A DNA stretch of 64,000 nt from Gammaproteobacteria bacterium UBA7803 (lineage in GTDB: Bacteria; Pseudomonadota; Gammaproteobacteria; Pseudomonadales; Azotimanducaceae): the NCBI GenBank assembly GCA_002480525.1, contig DLCH01000071.1:1-64000 (forward strand), in the 5' to 3' direction. The notes beneath the pieces were generated by a model. That model saw nothing but the letters and a program-made list of their open reading frames with translations. It had not been told where the DNA came from and made no database searches. The position numbers were made by a program, and so were the translations under genes. Of the stretch, positions 54,549 through 62,950 are shown piece after piece (position 1 is the first letter of the stretch; each line of letters opens with the position of its first letter).

Positions 54549-55172
54549 ATGAACACAGGAATACGAATCATTCTTGATTCTGTTTCTCGCCGGGCGTGCC
54601 CGGCCGCCGGCCGGTGGCCGCGGGCGCTGGCGGCCCTGCCGCTGGTCGTCGCGGCCCTGCTGATCGCGCACCCTCGCCCCGCCGGGGCCGAGTCCGACGA
54701 GTACCAGTCGCCGGAAGACTTCGTCCGCACGGCGTTTCCGGACGCGGACCCCGCCGCCCGGGCGCTGTGGCTGCGGGCGGGCCTGCGTGACGACGCGGCC
54801 GAACTTCTCGGCCGCGCTCCGGCGCCGCGAATCCGCTACTGGCAGGCCGGCAGCCGGACCGCGTGGATTCTCGACGAGATCGGCAAGGACCGGCCCATCA
54901 CCGCCGGCGTGGTCGTCGACGGCGGCGCCATCGCCGACGTGCGGGTGCTGGTGTTCCGGGAGAGCCGCGGCTGGGAGGTGAAGCATGCCTTCTTCACCGA
55001 TCAGTTCCACGATGCCCGGCTGACCGCCGATCACGACCTCGACCAGGCCATCGACGGCATCACGGGCGCCACGCTGTCGGTACGGGCCATGAAGAAGATG
55101 GCCCGTCTGGCGCTGCTGCTCGACGCCCACGCCCAGGGCCGCAGCGCCGACCTCGCCACCCGGTCGCCCTGA
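54549..55172 (+). CDS. FMN-binding domain protein, putative flavinylated reductase subunit
   Basis: 207 aa. Signal peptide (ALAALPLVVAALLIAHPRPAGA) followed by an FMN-binding domain with the flavinylation-type motif DGITGATLS, Thr175 the likely phosphodiester-linked residue (as in NqrC/RnfG). Electron transfer to iron or another periplasmic acceptor is expected. Co-oriented with the porin and PepSY genes. A gaatca/tgattc dyad sits inside codons 6-11. ApbE at 41269 could attach the FMN. Confidence 0.83.
   Translation: MNTGIRIILDSVSRRACPAAGRWPRALAALPLVVAALLIAHPRPAGAESDEYQSPEDFVRTAFPDADPAARALWLRAGLRDDAAELLGRAPAPRIRYWQAGSRTAWILDEIGKDRPITAGVVVDGGAIADVRVLVFRESRGWEVKHAFFTDQFHDARLTADHDLDQAIDGITGATLSVRAMKKMARLALLLDAHAQGRSADLATRSP
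54561..54584 (+). promoter_or_regulatory. Possible Fur-type dyad at the 5' end of the FMN-binding gene
   Basis: ATACGAATCATTCTTGATTC includes the perfect dyad GAATCA/TGATTC (54565-54570, 54575-54580). About 10 of 19 matches to the Fur consensus, weaker than the two other boxes, and AT-rich in a GC-rich context. It overlaps the start of the coding region. Confidence 0.35.
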
Positions 55173-55177
55173 CGCCC

Positions 55178-55915
55178 GTGCTGTCCTGGCGTGCCCGCGC
55201 CCGCCGGTCCCGCACCCGGAGGCTGCACCGCTGGCATCGGCTGGCCGGCATCAGCGCCGCGGCGTTCCTGATTTTCCTCACGGTCACCGGCCTGCCCCTG
55301 CAGTTCACCGATCGGCTCGGCCTCGGCAGCCGCCACGTCGAAGCCGACTGGATCCTCGACGGCTACGGCCTCGAGGCCCGCGGCGAGGTCCTCGTCAGCG
55401 GCGGGGTCGCTGCCCTTGGCGACCGCGTGTTCCTGGCTTCCGGCGAGCCCGTGGCGCCGCTGACCGGATTCGCCGGCGCCGTGCGCCTCGACGGTCTGCT
55501 GATCGTCGCCGGCCTCGGCGACGTGCTGCTGCTCGATGCCGCGGACGGCACCGTCATCGACCGCTTCCGGCTCGAACGCAACATCCGGCGCATCGGCATC
55601 GCCGACGATCTGCCGGTGCTCGACACCACCGCCGGCCTGCTGGCGGCCGATGCCGGCCTGGTGAGCTGGATGCCGGTGGAGCGGAGCCCCGGCGTCCGCT
55701 GGGCGACACCCGAGCCGGCGCCCGCGGCTCTGGCAGACAGCGTCCGCAGGCGGGTCCGAAGCAGCCTGCTCAGCGTCGAGCGCCTCCTTCAGGATCTCCA
55801 CAGCGGCCGCGCCTTCGGCACCGTGGGCGTGCTCGTCGTCGACCTGGCCAGCGCGCTGCTGGTGTTTCTGTCCGTCAGCGGGCTGATCATGTGGTGGCGC
55901 AGCCCGCGGCGCTGA
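55178..55915 (+). CDS. PepSY-associated membrane protein
   Basis: 245 aa from GTG 55178, 5 bp after the FMN-binding gene. Two membrane helices (about 23-43, AGISAAAFLIFLTVTGLPL, and about 215-238, VLVVDLASALLVFLSVSGLIMWW) around a periplasmic domain; first helix preceded by a basic RARRSRTRRLHRWHR segment with paired His. This is the PepSY_TM-like architecture, often linked to siderophore/ferric reductases. Probably passes electrons to the periplasmic FMN protein. Confidence 0.8.
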   Translation: MLSWRARARRSRTRRLHRWHRLAGISAAAFLIFLTVTGLPLQFTDRLGLGSRHVEADWILDGYGLEARGEVLVSGGVAALGDRVFLASGEPVAPLTGFAGAVRLDGLLIVAGLGDVLLLDAADGTVIDRFRLERNIRRIGIADDLPVLDTTAGLLAADAGLVSWMPVERSPGVRWATPEPAPAALADSVRRRVRSSLLSVERLLQDLHSGRAFGTVGVLVVDLASALLVFLSVSGLIMWWRSPRR

Positions 55916-56091
55916 ATTCATGCCCGACCTGGCGGTGGTCCCCGGCTGCCGCCGGCAGACCCAAGCCCTGCAGGAGGACCTTCGCGCCGGTCGACCTGCG
56001 TCCATCCGCCGATACATCGCGACGACACCCCCGACCTTGCACATGTGGAACCCTGGCGCGACCATTCCGACGTTGGGGAGGGAGTCAGCCT

Positions 56092-58095
56092 TTGAGATTC
56101 GCCATATCGGCAGTACTGCTGACCGCACTCGCTGCCTGTGGCGGCGGCGGCGGGGGTGGCGGCGGAACCTCCGGCGCGACTCCGCCGCCAGCGCCCAATC
56201 AGCCACCGACGGTAGACGCCGGCGGCGACCGGTACGTCGAGGAGCGGATGCCGCAGCGCCTCACGGCGAGCGCTTCGGATTCGGACGGCGCGGTTCGCGG
56301 CTATGCCTGGAGCCAGACCGGCGGACCGCCCGTGGACCTGTTCGACGCCGACCAGGAGGAAGCCCGTTTCACCTCGCCCGAGTTCGAGCGCGACCTGGTA
56401 CTGTCCTTCAGAATCCAGGTGACCGACGACGATGGTGCGACGGCGTCGGACGACGTCGATCTCACGGTGAATCCCGACTTCCGCAGGGTCCGCGTCGAGG
56501 ACGGGCACGTCTATCTCGGAGTCGATGCCCTGAAACCGGCCGGCGACTACTTCGAATTCACCCTGGAAGCGGATCCGCTGTACCGATTCACGCTGCGTTC
56601 CTTCGACGCCAATGTGGACGTCCACCTGTTCAGCGCGCCGGAACGCACGCCCGAAACACTGCTCGGCAGCAGCACGAATCCGGGACTCGACAACGACGTG
56701 CTGTTCCTGGACCGCGGATCTCTCGAACGGGTGTACGTGGAGATTGCCGGTGAACCGCTGGTGCCGTACTCCCTCGAACTTCACGCCCCCAGCGAGTATC
56801 TCGAAGCCGGGTTCCCGGTGGAGACGCTGAGACTACCGGGCAGTTCGCGGAGCGGGCCCACCGCGCAGACGCTCACGGTCGGAAACGTGGATCGGGATCC
56901 CGAGGGGGAGATCATCCTGGCCGGACTGTCCAGCGGCCCGCTCTATGTGTTCAATCACGACGGCTCCCTGGTGCCGGGGTGGCCCGACGGCATCGTCAAC
57001 GGCAGCGCGTATCCGAGTGTCGGCGAGCTGGACGGCGATCCGGGCAGGCAGGAAATCGCGGCCGGCATGGGTCCGTTCGTCGCCAGTTGTACCGACGACC
57101 GGCTGGCTCTCGACGGCGACGCTCAACTCCTGCCGGGGTGGCCCCAGACCGATTGCACGGCGGGGTCGACACGACCGCCCCGGCTGATCGATCTGGACGG
57201 CGACGGCATCGACGAGATCTTCTTCGACGATGGCGAGGCGTTCACCGCCAGCGGCGCGCCGGTGCCGCTCTGGATCCATGACCGGCGTGACATGGGAGAA
57301 CCGTCGTTCGGCGACATCACCGGCGACGGCGAAATCAACGTCGTCTTCTCCGTCTACACGCAGTTCAACGACATCGAGGCCTACCACCTGGACGGCACCA
57401 TGGTCTCGGGTTTTCCGCTGACGATGGACCCTGCCCCGCTGCTGACGCTCCGAGGCGGCCCGGTCGGACTCGCAGATCTCGACGGCGACGGCGACCAGGA
57501 AATCATCCGCCTGCGGCAAGTACAGGCGAACCCGAGCTGGCAGATCGTGCAGGCCATCGACGGAGACGGCACGCTGCTGTGGGAGCGCGAAAGCGAAGGC
57601 GGAGTCCCCACACTGACCATGCCGTCCTTCGGCGATCTGGATCTGGACGGCCGTCCGGAAATTCTGCTGCAGACCGAGCGCTACCTGAACGTCTGGGACC
57701 ATACCGGCGCACCGGTCGCGGGGTTTCCGGTCGACTATGTGGTGAACTCGTACACGCCGCTGTTCGACTCCTCGCTGCCGCTCGTGGCCGACGTGACCGG
57801 CGACGGCTGGCCCAACATCGTTGTCACCACCGGGAGGCGGCTCCAGGTTCACGATAGACGAGGGGCACTCGAGCACAGCGTGCGCATACCCGAAAATGCC
57901 CGCTTGCCCGTGATCGCCGACATCGATCGCGACGGCCGGAACGAGGTCGTCGTCGCCAGTACGACGTGGAACGGATACCCGGAGTTCCTGTACACGGTCT
58001 GGGTGTTCGACTTCGGCGGCAGCAATCATGCCCCGCCCCAGTGGAGTCAGCTCGGCGGCAGCAGCCGGCGCCTGGGCAGCTTTCCGGCACCCTAG
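56092..58095 (+). CDS. FG-GAP/VCBS-repeat lipoprotein with PKD-like domain
   Basis: 667 aa from a TTG with the ribosome site GGGGAGGGA. Lipobox LAAC followed by nine Gly and a Pro-rich linker, as in the S8 lipoprotein. A K319/PKD-like domain comes next (around 50-135, ADAGGD-like start and DDDGATASDDV). Then FG-GAP repeats with Ca-binding motifs (DLDGDGIDEIFFDDG, DITGDGEINVVF, DLDGDGDQEIIRL, DIDRDGRNEVVVAS) that form a beta-propeller. Surface adhesin or enzyme scaffold. Codon use looks less GC-biased than neighbours. Confidence 0.87.
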   Translation: MRFAISAVLLTALAACGGGGGGGGGTSGATPPPAPNQPPTVDAGGDRYVEERMPQRLTASASDSDGAVRGYAWSQTGGPPVDLFDADQEEARFTSPEFERDLVLSFRIQVTDDDGATASDDVDLTVNPDFRRVRVEDGHVYLGVDALKPAGDYFEFTLEADPLYRFTLRSFDANVDVHLFSAPERTPETLLGSSTNPGLDNDVLFLDRGSLERVYVEIAGEPLVPYSLELHAPSEYLEAGFPVETLRLPGSSRSGPTAQTLTVGNVDRDPEGEIILAGLSSGPLYVFNHDGSLVPGWPDGIVNGSAYPSVGELDGDPGRQEIAAGMGPFVASCTDDRLALDGDAQLLPGWPQTDCTAGSTRPPRLIDLDGDGIDEIFFDDGEAFTASGAPVPLWIHDRRDMGEPSFGDITGDGEINVVFSVYTQFNDIEAYHLDGTMVSGFPLTMDPAPLLTLRGGPVGLADLDGDGDQEIIRLRQVQANPSWQIVQAIDGDGTLLWERESEGGVPTLTMPSFGDLDLDGRPEILLQTERYLNVWDHTGAPVAGFPVDYVVNSYTPLFDSSLPLVADVTGDGWPNIVVTTGRRLQVHDRRGALEHSVRIPENARLPVIADIDRDGRNEVVVASTTWNGYPEFLYTVWVFDFGGSNHAPPQWSQLGGSSRRLGSFPAP

Positions 58096-58102
58096 CTGCC
58101 GT

Positions 58103-58118
58103 GCCTGGAGCCCCAGGC
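58103..58118 (+). terminator. Weak terminator-like hairpin after the FG-GAP gene
   Basis: GCCTGG and CCAGGC separated by four bases (58103-58108, 58113-58118), seven bases after the stop. No U-run follows, so efficiency is doubtful. Confidence 0.3.
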
Positions 58119-58222
58119 TGACCGACATCACGCGCTGCCGCGTCCCCTGCGTCACATCAGGGGCCCCATCCAGACCATCAGAGCACGAGGCAGTCGTCTG
58201 CGCCTGGATGGCTTCCCCATGA

Positions 58223-58249
58223 GAACTTTTTTCCGATCGGGGGCGACAA
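58223..58249 (+). promoter_or_regulatory. Candidate sigma-E-type promoter of the ECF operon
   Basis: GAACTT (58223-58228) is the canonical RpoE/AlgU -35; after 16 bases GACAA (58245-58249) fits the looser -10. The start codon is about 28 bp downstream. Such promoters are usually autoregulated. Confidence 0.45.
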
Positions 58250-58277
58250 TGCATTCAGAACCACCGGGAATCCAGAC

Positions 58278-58826
58278 ATGCTCGGCGCCCCCACCGACGA
58301 ACGCCTGATCGCGCGCGCGGCGAAAGGTTCCGCCGGCGCGTGGCAGACGCTGGTGCGGCGCTACGAGCGGCGCGTGTACAACTACGCGCTGCGCATGGTC
58401 GGTCATCCCGACGATGCCGCCGATCTCATGCAGGAGATCTTCATGGGCGCCTACCGCAACCTGCCCGGCTACCGGGGCGACGGCGCCTTTCCGGCCTGGC
58501 TGTTCCGGATCGCCAGCTTCCGCTGCACCGACTACCTGCGCCGGCGGCGCTTTCAGGACAGCTTCGACGAGACCGACGGCACCGCGCTGTCTCCGGACGA
58601 TCCCGTGATGAGCGTGCTGGCCACCCATGCCAACCGGGAGATCACCGCCGCCCTGGCCCGGCTGCCCGCCGATCAGCGGCACGTGCTGGAGCTCAAGTTC
58701 TTTCAGGGTTTCACCTTCGACGACATCGCCGGACAGCTCGGCATCTCGCCGAATACGGCCAAGACGCGGCTCTACGCCGCACTGCGCAAGTTGAGGCAGG
58801 ACGAGGAGTTGAGAGATGCATTGTGA
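58278..58826 (+). CDS. ECF sigma factor (RpoE family)
   Basis: 182 aa. Sigma-70 region 2 (VRRYERRVYNYALRMV...DAADLMQEIFMGAYRNL, around 23-65) and region 4 (ALARLPADQRHVLELKFFQG...FDDIAGQLGISPNTAKTRLYAAL, around 120-170). Directs RNA polymerase to stress or envelope genes. Overlaps the anti-sigma gene by 11 bp, so the two are coupled. Confidence 0.92.
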   Translation: MLGAPTDERLIARAAKGSAGAWQTLVRRYERRVYNYALRMVGHPDDAADLMQEIFMGAYRNLPGYRGDGAFPAWLFRIASFRCTDYLRRRRFQDSFDETDGTALSPDDPVMSVLATHANREITAALARLPADQRHVLELKFFQGFTFDDIAGQLGISPNTAKTRLYAALRKLRQDEELRDAL

Positions 58827-59430
58827 CGACGCCCGCGACGCTCTGCTGGACTCGCTGGACGGGCCCGCCGACGACGGCCGGACCGCCGCGCTGGACGCCC
58901 ACCTGGCGGGCTGTGCCGAGTGCCGCACGCTGCGGCAGGACCTGGTCCACATGACCACCCGTGCCCGGGTGTGGCACGAGCTGGCGCCGCCGGCCTGGAA
59001 TCCGCTCGCGGCGCCGCGGCGCGACGCGCCCGCCGCCGGCTGGCTGGCCGCCCTGCAGACCTGGTTCGCCCCGGCGGCGAGCACCCTGGCGCTGCTGCTG
59101 GCGCTGGGCGTGTACTGGCAGGTCCCCGCCGGCCGACCGGACGGCGCGCTGCCGGCGGCCTACCCGCCGGACCGGGCGCCGGCGGCCGGCCTGCGGACCG
59201 TCTCGGCCGACGGCGCCGCCGGCGGCGAGCTGCTCGCCGCGGCCCGTGCCGAACGGCAGGAGGCGCTGGAAGCGCTGACGGCACTGCTCAAGGCGGAGAT
59301 GGACCGGCGTTCGCTGGAGACCGAGCAGAGCCTCAAATACATCATCTCCCATCAGATTAAGAGCCAGCGACAGCTCGAGGCGATCCGCAGCCGCCTCGCC
59401 GATCCGCCGGCGGCGGGAGAGCAGCTCTGA
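58816..59430 (+). CDS. Membrane-anchored anti-sigma factor with zf-HC2 domain
   Basis: 204 aa. N-terminal zinc-binding motif His29-x3-Cys33-x2-Cys36 (HLAGCAECR), a membrane helix around 85-105, and a periplasmic tail with a coiled coil (ALEALTALLKAEMDRRSLE). Typical inhibitor for the preceding ECF sigma. The signal that releases the sigma factor is unknown. Confidence 0.88.
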   Translation: MHCDDARDALLDSLDGPADDGRTAALDAHLAGCAECRTLRQDLVHMTTRARVWHELAPPAWNPLAAPRRDAPAAGWLAALQTWFAPAASTLALLLALGVYWQVPAGRPDGALPAAYPPDRAPAAGLRTVSADGAAGGELLAAARAERQEALEALTALLKAEMDRRSLETEQSLKYIISHQIKSQRQLEAIRSRLADPPAAGEQL

Positions 59431-60254
59431 TGATGCGCTGGTGCCTGCTGGCGGCGCTGGCGCTGATCCCGGCCGGCGTCACCGCCGCCGATCGGCCTCC
59501 GCCGGGCCATGACGACCTGGGGCGGCAGCTCCGGTCCAGCGCCGACGCGTTCCGGACGGCGCTGGACCGGGAACTGCCGGACGGCGTGCGGGTGGTCGGG
59601 GTGGAGGCCGGCTACCTGGCCGCCCAGGGCGTGCTGGTCATCGTCGACCTGGCGAGCCCGTGGTATCGCCTCGATGCCCGCGACGTCGATCTGGCTCCGG
59701 AGCTGTCCAGCCTGGAGCAGATTCCCGACATGGTCCACGAGATCCTGGCCGAGATGAATCTCGGTCTGTCGCGCGGCGAGGTCGCCGAGCTGCAGGCGCT
59801 GCGCAGCATCCGCGACCAGCAGCAGGCCCTGCGGGCCGAACAGCGCGCGCTGCGGGCCCGGCTGCGTGAGCTCCGCCGGGAACGTCTGCGCGCGCCGCCG
59901 GACCGGGCACAGTCGCTGTCACGCCAGATCGACGCCCTCGATTCCGAGCTCGCCGCCGCCGATGCCCGGGAGCGGGCGCTGGCGGCCGAGGCCGGGTCTC
60001 TGCGGGTGGACATCGACGGGCAGCCGGCGGCTGCGCCCGCCGCCGTCGACCGGCAGACGCTGGACGCGGCGGTCGCCGGGGTGGTCTGCCGCCACGGCGC
60101 CGGTGTCGAGCTGCGCGACGACCCGGGCCGGTTCAACGTGGTGGTGCGCCAGGCGGACTCGACCCGCTACTACGTGTTTCCGCTCGACCGTGTCCGCGCC
60201 TGCGCCGACGATCCGGCCGCGCTCCTCGAGGACGGTCTCCGCTACGACGGCTGA
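59430..60254 (+). CDS. Secreted coiled-coil protein of the ECF operon
   Basis: 274 aa, starting ATGATG that overlaps the anti-sigma stop by one base. Signal peptide (CLLAALALIPAGVTA), then a beta/alpha part (VVGVEAGYLAAQGVLVIVDL), a long coiled coil rich in Arg/Leu/Glu/Ala (about 120-190) and a C-terminal domain with RFNVVVRQADSTRYYVFPLD. No family recognised. Since the anti-sigma has a periplasmic tail, this protein is a candidate sensor partner. Confidence 0.75.
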   Translation: MMRWCLLAALALIPAGVTAADRPPPGHDDLGRQLRSSADAFRTALDRELPDGVRVVGVEAGYLAAQGVLVIVDLASPWYRLDARDVDLAPELSSLEQIPDMVHEILAEMNLGLSRGEVAELQALRSIRDQQQALRAEQRALRARLRELRRERLRAPPDRAQSLSRQIDALDSELAAADARERALAAEAGSLRVDIDGQPAAAPAAVDRQTLDAAVAGVVCRHGAGVELRDDPGRFNVVVRQADSTRYYVFPLDRVRACADDPAALLEDGLRYDG

Positions 60255-60273
60255 GCGGCCGCCGGCCGCCGCG

Positions 60274-61095
60274 TCAATCGACGTCGACGAGCTGGCGGTA
60301 CTGGCGCATGTGGCGGCGCGCGGAAAGCTCGTCGCCGAGCAGCTCGCTGATGCGCGCCAGGTTGAAGTGGGCATCCGGCACCGACGGCGCGCGCTGGTAG
60401 AAGTCGGCGGCACTCTCGAGCTCGTTCAGCTCGTCGAACACCGTACCGAGATTGTAGAGCGCGAGCTGGTGATTCGGCACCAGGTCCAGGGCGCGCTCGT
60501 AATGGCGCTTGGCGCGCTTGAGATCACCGTCGAGCTGCATCAGCCGCCCCAGGTTGACGAACGCGTCGGCGTTCCGGGGATTGAGCTCGATGGCCTTGAG
60601 ATAGGCGTCCCGCGCCCGCGGCGACCGCGCGTCCTCGAGATCCAGCCCGAGGTTGTACCAGTCGTCGCTGTCCATGGTGTCCGGCTCGCGGACCACGACC
60701 AGGTCCTCGCGGTCGCCGAGGCGGGCGACCTGCCGGGCCGGCTCCTGGGCCTCGAAATCGAACTGGGTCTGGCCGGTCTCGGCCTCCCAGACCCGGTTGT
60801 CCTCGCGCACCAGCACGTTGCTGCCCTCGGCGAAGATGCGCACCGAGGCCAGGCCCTTGGCATCGCCGAGATCAGAGCGAACCTTGAGCAGCACCCGCAT
60901 GGCGCGGCGCGCCGACATCTTGGACTCCAGCAGCCCCTTGGCGGTACGCAGCAGCACCACGTCCTGAAAGCCGAAACGGTACTCGCCGCGTTCCCCCCGC
61001 GCCGGCGCGATGAGGGAGCGGCGGACGAAGTGACGGACCTGCGTGGGCTTGAGGCCGATGAGCTCGGAGACTTCGCTCGTCGTGTATCCGCTCAT
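60274..61095 (-). CDS. MerR-like HTH regulator fused to TPR repeats
   Basis: 273 aa from the ATG at 61095 (an alternative at 61134 adds 13 residues). N-terminal MerR-like HTH (GYTTSEVSELIGLKPTQVRHFVRR, residues 3-26, followed by a winged part to about 60), a variable linker with GLASVRIFAEGSNVLV, and C-terminal TPRs (DDWYNLGLDLEDARSPRARD; FVNLGRLMQLDGDLKRAKRH; LYNLGTVFDELNELESA). No effector domain other than TPR. Ligand likely a protein or peptide. Confidence 0.82.
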   Translation of the reverse strand: MSGYTTSEVSELIGLKPTQVRHFVRRSLIAPARGERGEYRFGFQDVVLLRTAKGLLESKMSARRAMRVLLKVRSDLGDAKGLASVRIFAEGSNVLVREDNRVWEAETGQTQFDFEAQEPARQVARLGDREDLVVVREPDTMDSDDWYNLGLDLEDARSPRARDAYLKAIELNPRNADAFVNLGRLMQLDGDLKRAKRHYERALDLVPNHQLALYNLGTVFDELNELESAADFYQRAPSVPDAHFNLARISELLGDELSARRHMRQYRQLVDVD

Positions 61096-61213
61096 GGAAC
61101 TGGCAGAGAACCCCGGGTGTAGAGAGAGCTGCATGTCCGGCCATCAGCCCGGAAGCTGGGGACCCGACATCAGACGTGCCGCGACTATAGCCCAGCGGTT
61201 CGGGCCGCTCAAC

Positions 61214-62950
61214 TCAGAGGGTCTGCTTGGCCGTCAGCGTCACCTCGACGTCCCGCACGCCGGGTCCGTCGCGCAGCGGCATGGCCACGTCGAGGTGAAT
61301 GATCGCGTCGCCGCGGGTCCGGGTGGACTCGAGACGCAGCCCCAGGCCCACGTTTACCAGCTCGTCACGATGGCTGCCGTCGTCCGCCGGCAGCCATGGC
61401 GGCGCCTCGTCCTCGTACCATGCCCGGCCGGCATCCACGAAGGCGGCGGCGCCCAGGCGGAACATACGCAGCGGATAGATGTTCGAGTAGTAGCGTTCCT
61501 CGACGGTCACGAGAAAGCGCCGATCACCGATCTGATAGCGGTTGGGGTAGCCGCGCAGACCGTCGCTGCCCCCGAGCAGGAGCTGACGGTCCAGGGTCGG
61601 GTTCTTCAGCGCGGCGGCCGAGGCCCGCACGGCCAGGCTCCACTTGGTCGCATGCCGGTACCGATACTCCGCCAGCACGCCCAGGAACAGGTTCTCGCTG
61701 CGGTCCGCGTCCAGGTCGAAGTAGCCGTTCGCCCAGGCGCGCCCCGTGAGGAGCTGGCGCGGCGTCAGCCAGGCCGCGTCGCCGACGTTCACCCGGCCGA
61801 CCAGGTACTCGCCATCGCCGCCCGTGGCGTCGCTCGAATAACCCAGCTCGACGTAGACACTGCGGCCGAGCGCCAGGTCTTCCGTGCGCCGCACCCGGTC
61901 GACGTTGACGCGCTTGTCGTAATCGTCCTCCAGGTTCTGGTAACCGATGAAGGGGTAGACGAAGCGACGCTCGGGGTCCGTGATGTCGGGAAACGCAGCC
62001 AGCAGCGTCGGCGGCAGCTCGAAGCGATGGTCCTCGACGGCGACGCCGAGCAGAAAGCGGTTCACGAAGCGGCCCCGCAGGCCCGGCGACCAGCCCGCCG
62101 CCACCCGGGCGCTCTCGGTCTCCGCCCGGTACTCCCAGATCTCGTCGCCGAGATAGTAGAGGCCCTCCTCGCGGTCGAACCGGCTGCCGTCCAGACGGAA
62201 GTAGCGGCGCGTGTCCAGGGCGAAGAACGGCCGGCGCAGGCTGGCAGCCAGAAGCTCCCCGTCGTCGTTGTCCACGACGAACAGATCCGCCGCCCAGCGG
62301 CTGTCGCGGATGTTCGGGTCGCTGGCGGACAGGCTCCAGCCCCGTCGGTCCTCGTCCCGGTCGAAGCCCAGCGCCAGCGTCTTGCCGAGGCCGGCGACGT
62401 TGGTATCGCCGACGCCGAGCCCCAGATCGGTCTCGCCCCCCGCCCGGGTCACCGAGACCCTGGGCATCAGAGTCCACACGTCCCGGGTGACGACGTAGAT
62501 GTCCAGCACGTCGCCGCAGCGGCGGCGCGGGATCACCCGGGCGTCGTAGAGGTAGTTCTTGGCCCGCAGCAGGCGCTCCGCTTCCGCCAGCAGGCGCGCA
62601 TCGACCCGTTCGCCGGAGCGCATGGGCAGCACGCTCAGCACCACCCGCTCGCGGGTGCGGACGTGATAGCGGTTGGCCTGACGCTGGAGCCAGTTGTCGG
62701 CGCGCTCGAAGACGTCCTGGCGCACCACGGTGATCTCGCCGAGCTGGTAGTCCGCGTCCGGCGGCAGCGGCTGCCACGGCTCCCGGCCGCTCTCGAACCG
62801 GTAGGTGGCCAGGGCCTCTTCGTCGAGCCCGGTCAGCGGCTCGCAGTCGACGCTGGATGACCCGGCAGCGGCCTGACCGGCAGACGCCAGCATCAGGAGA
62901 ACCGGCAGCGCGGCGCAGCGCTGCAGCCATGACGACGCCGCTGACATCAT
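61214..62950 (-). CDS. BamA/TamA-like outer-membrane beta-barrel protein
   Basis: 578 aa from the first of two ATGs (62950 and 62947) that overlap the sirtuin stop. Signal peptide, a POTRA-like domain (about 60-140, LPMRSGERVDARLLAEAERLLRAKNYLYDARV), then a barrel with strand motifs including GGSDGLRGYPNRYQIGDRR, the conserved R-x-G-Y region of the Omp85 family near residue 480. Probably an Omp85 protein that inserts proteins or lipids. Ends TLTAKQTL, without terminal Phe. Confidence 0.82.
   Translation of the reverse strand: MMSAASSWLQRCAALPVLLMLASAGQAAAGSSSVDCEPLTGLDEEALATYRFESGREPWQPLPPDADYQLGEITVVRQDVFERADNWLQRQANRYHVRTRERVVLSVLPMRSGERVDARLLAEAERLLRAKNYLYDARVIPRRRCGDVLDIYVVTRDVWTLMPRVSVTRAGGETDLGLGVGDTNVAGLGKTLALGFDRDEDRRGWSLSASDPNIRDSRWAADLFVVDNDDGELLAASLRRPFFALDTRRYFRLDGSRFDREEGLYYLGDEIWEYRAETESARVAAGWSPGLRGRFVNRFLLGVAVEDHRFELPPTLLAAFPDITDPERRFVYPFIGYQNLEDDYDKRVNVDRVRRTEDLALGRSVYVELGYSSDATGGDGEYLVGRVNVGDAAWLTPRQLLTGRAWANGYFDLDADRSENLFLGVLAEYRYRHATKWSLAVRASAAALKNPTLDRQLLLGGSDGLRGYPNRYQIGDRRFLVTVEERYYSNIYPLRMFRLGAAAFVDAGRAWYEDEAPPWLPADDGSHRDELVNVGLGLRLESTRTRGDAIIHLDVAMPLRDGPGVRDVEVTLTAKQTL

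Noticed and set aside
58223..58259. Promoter with GAACTT and the later TCAGA as -10
   Set aside because: The 26-bp spacer is too long; the GACAA at 16-bp spacing is a better fit.
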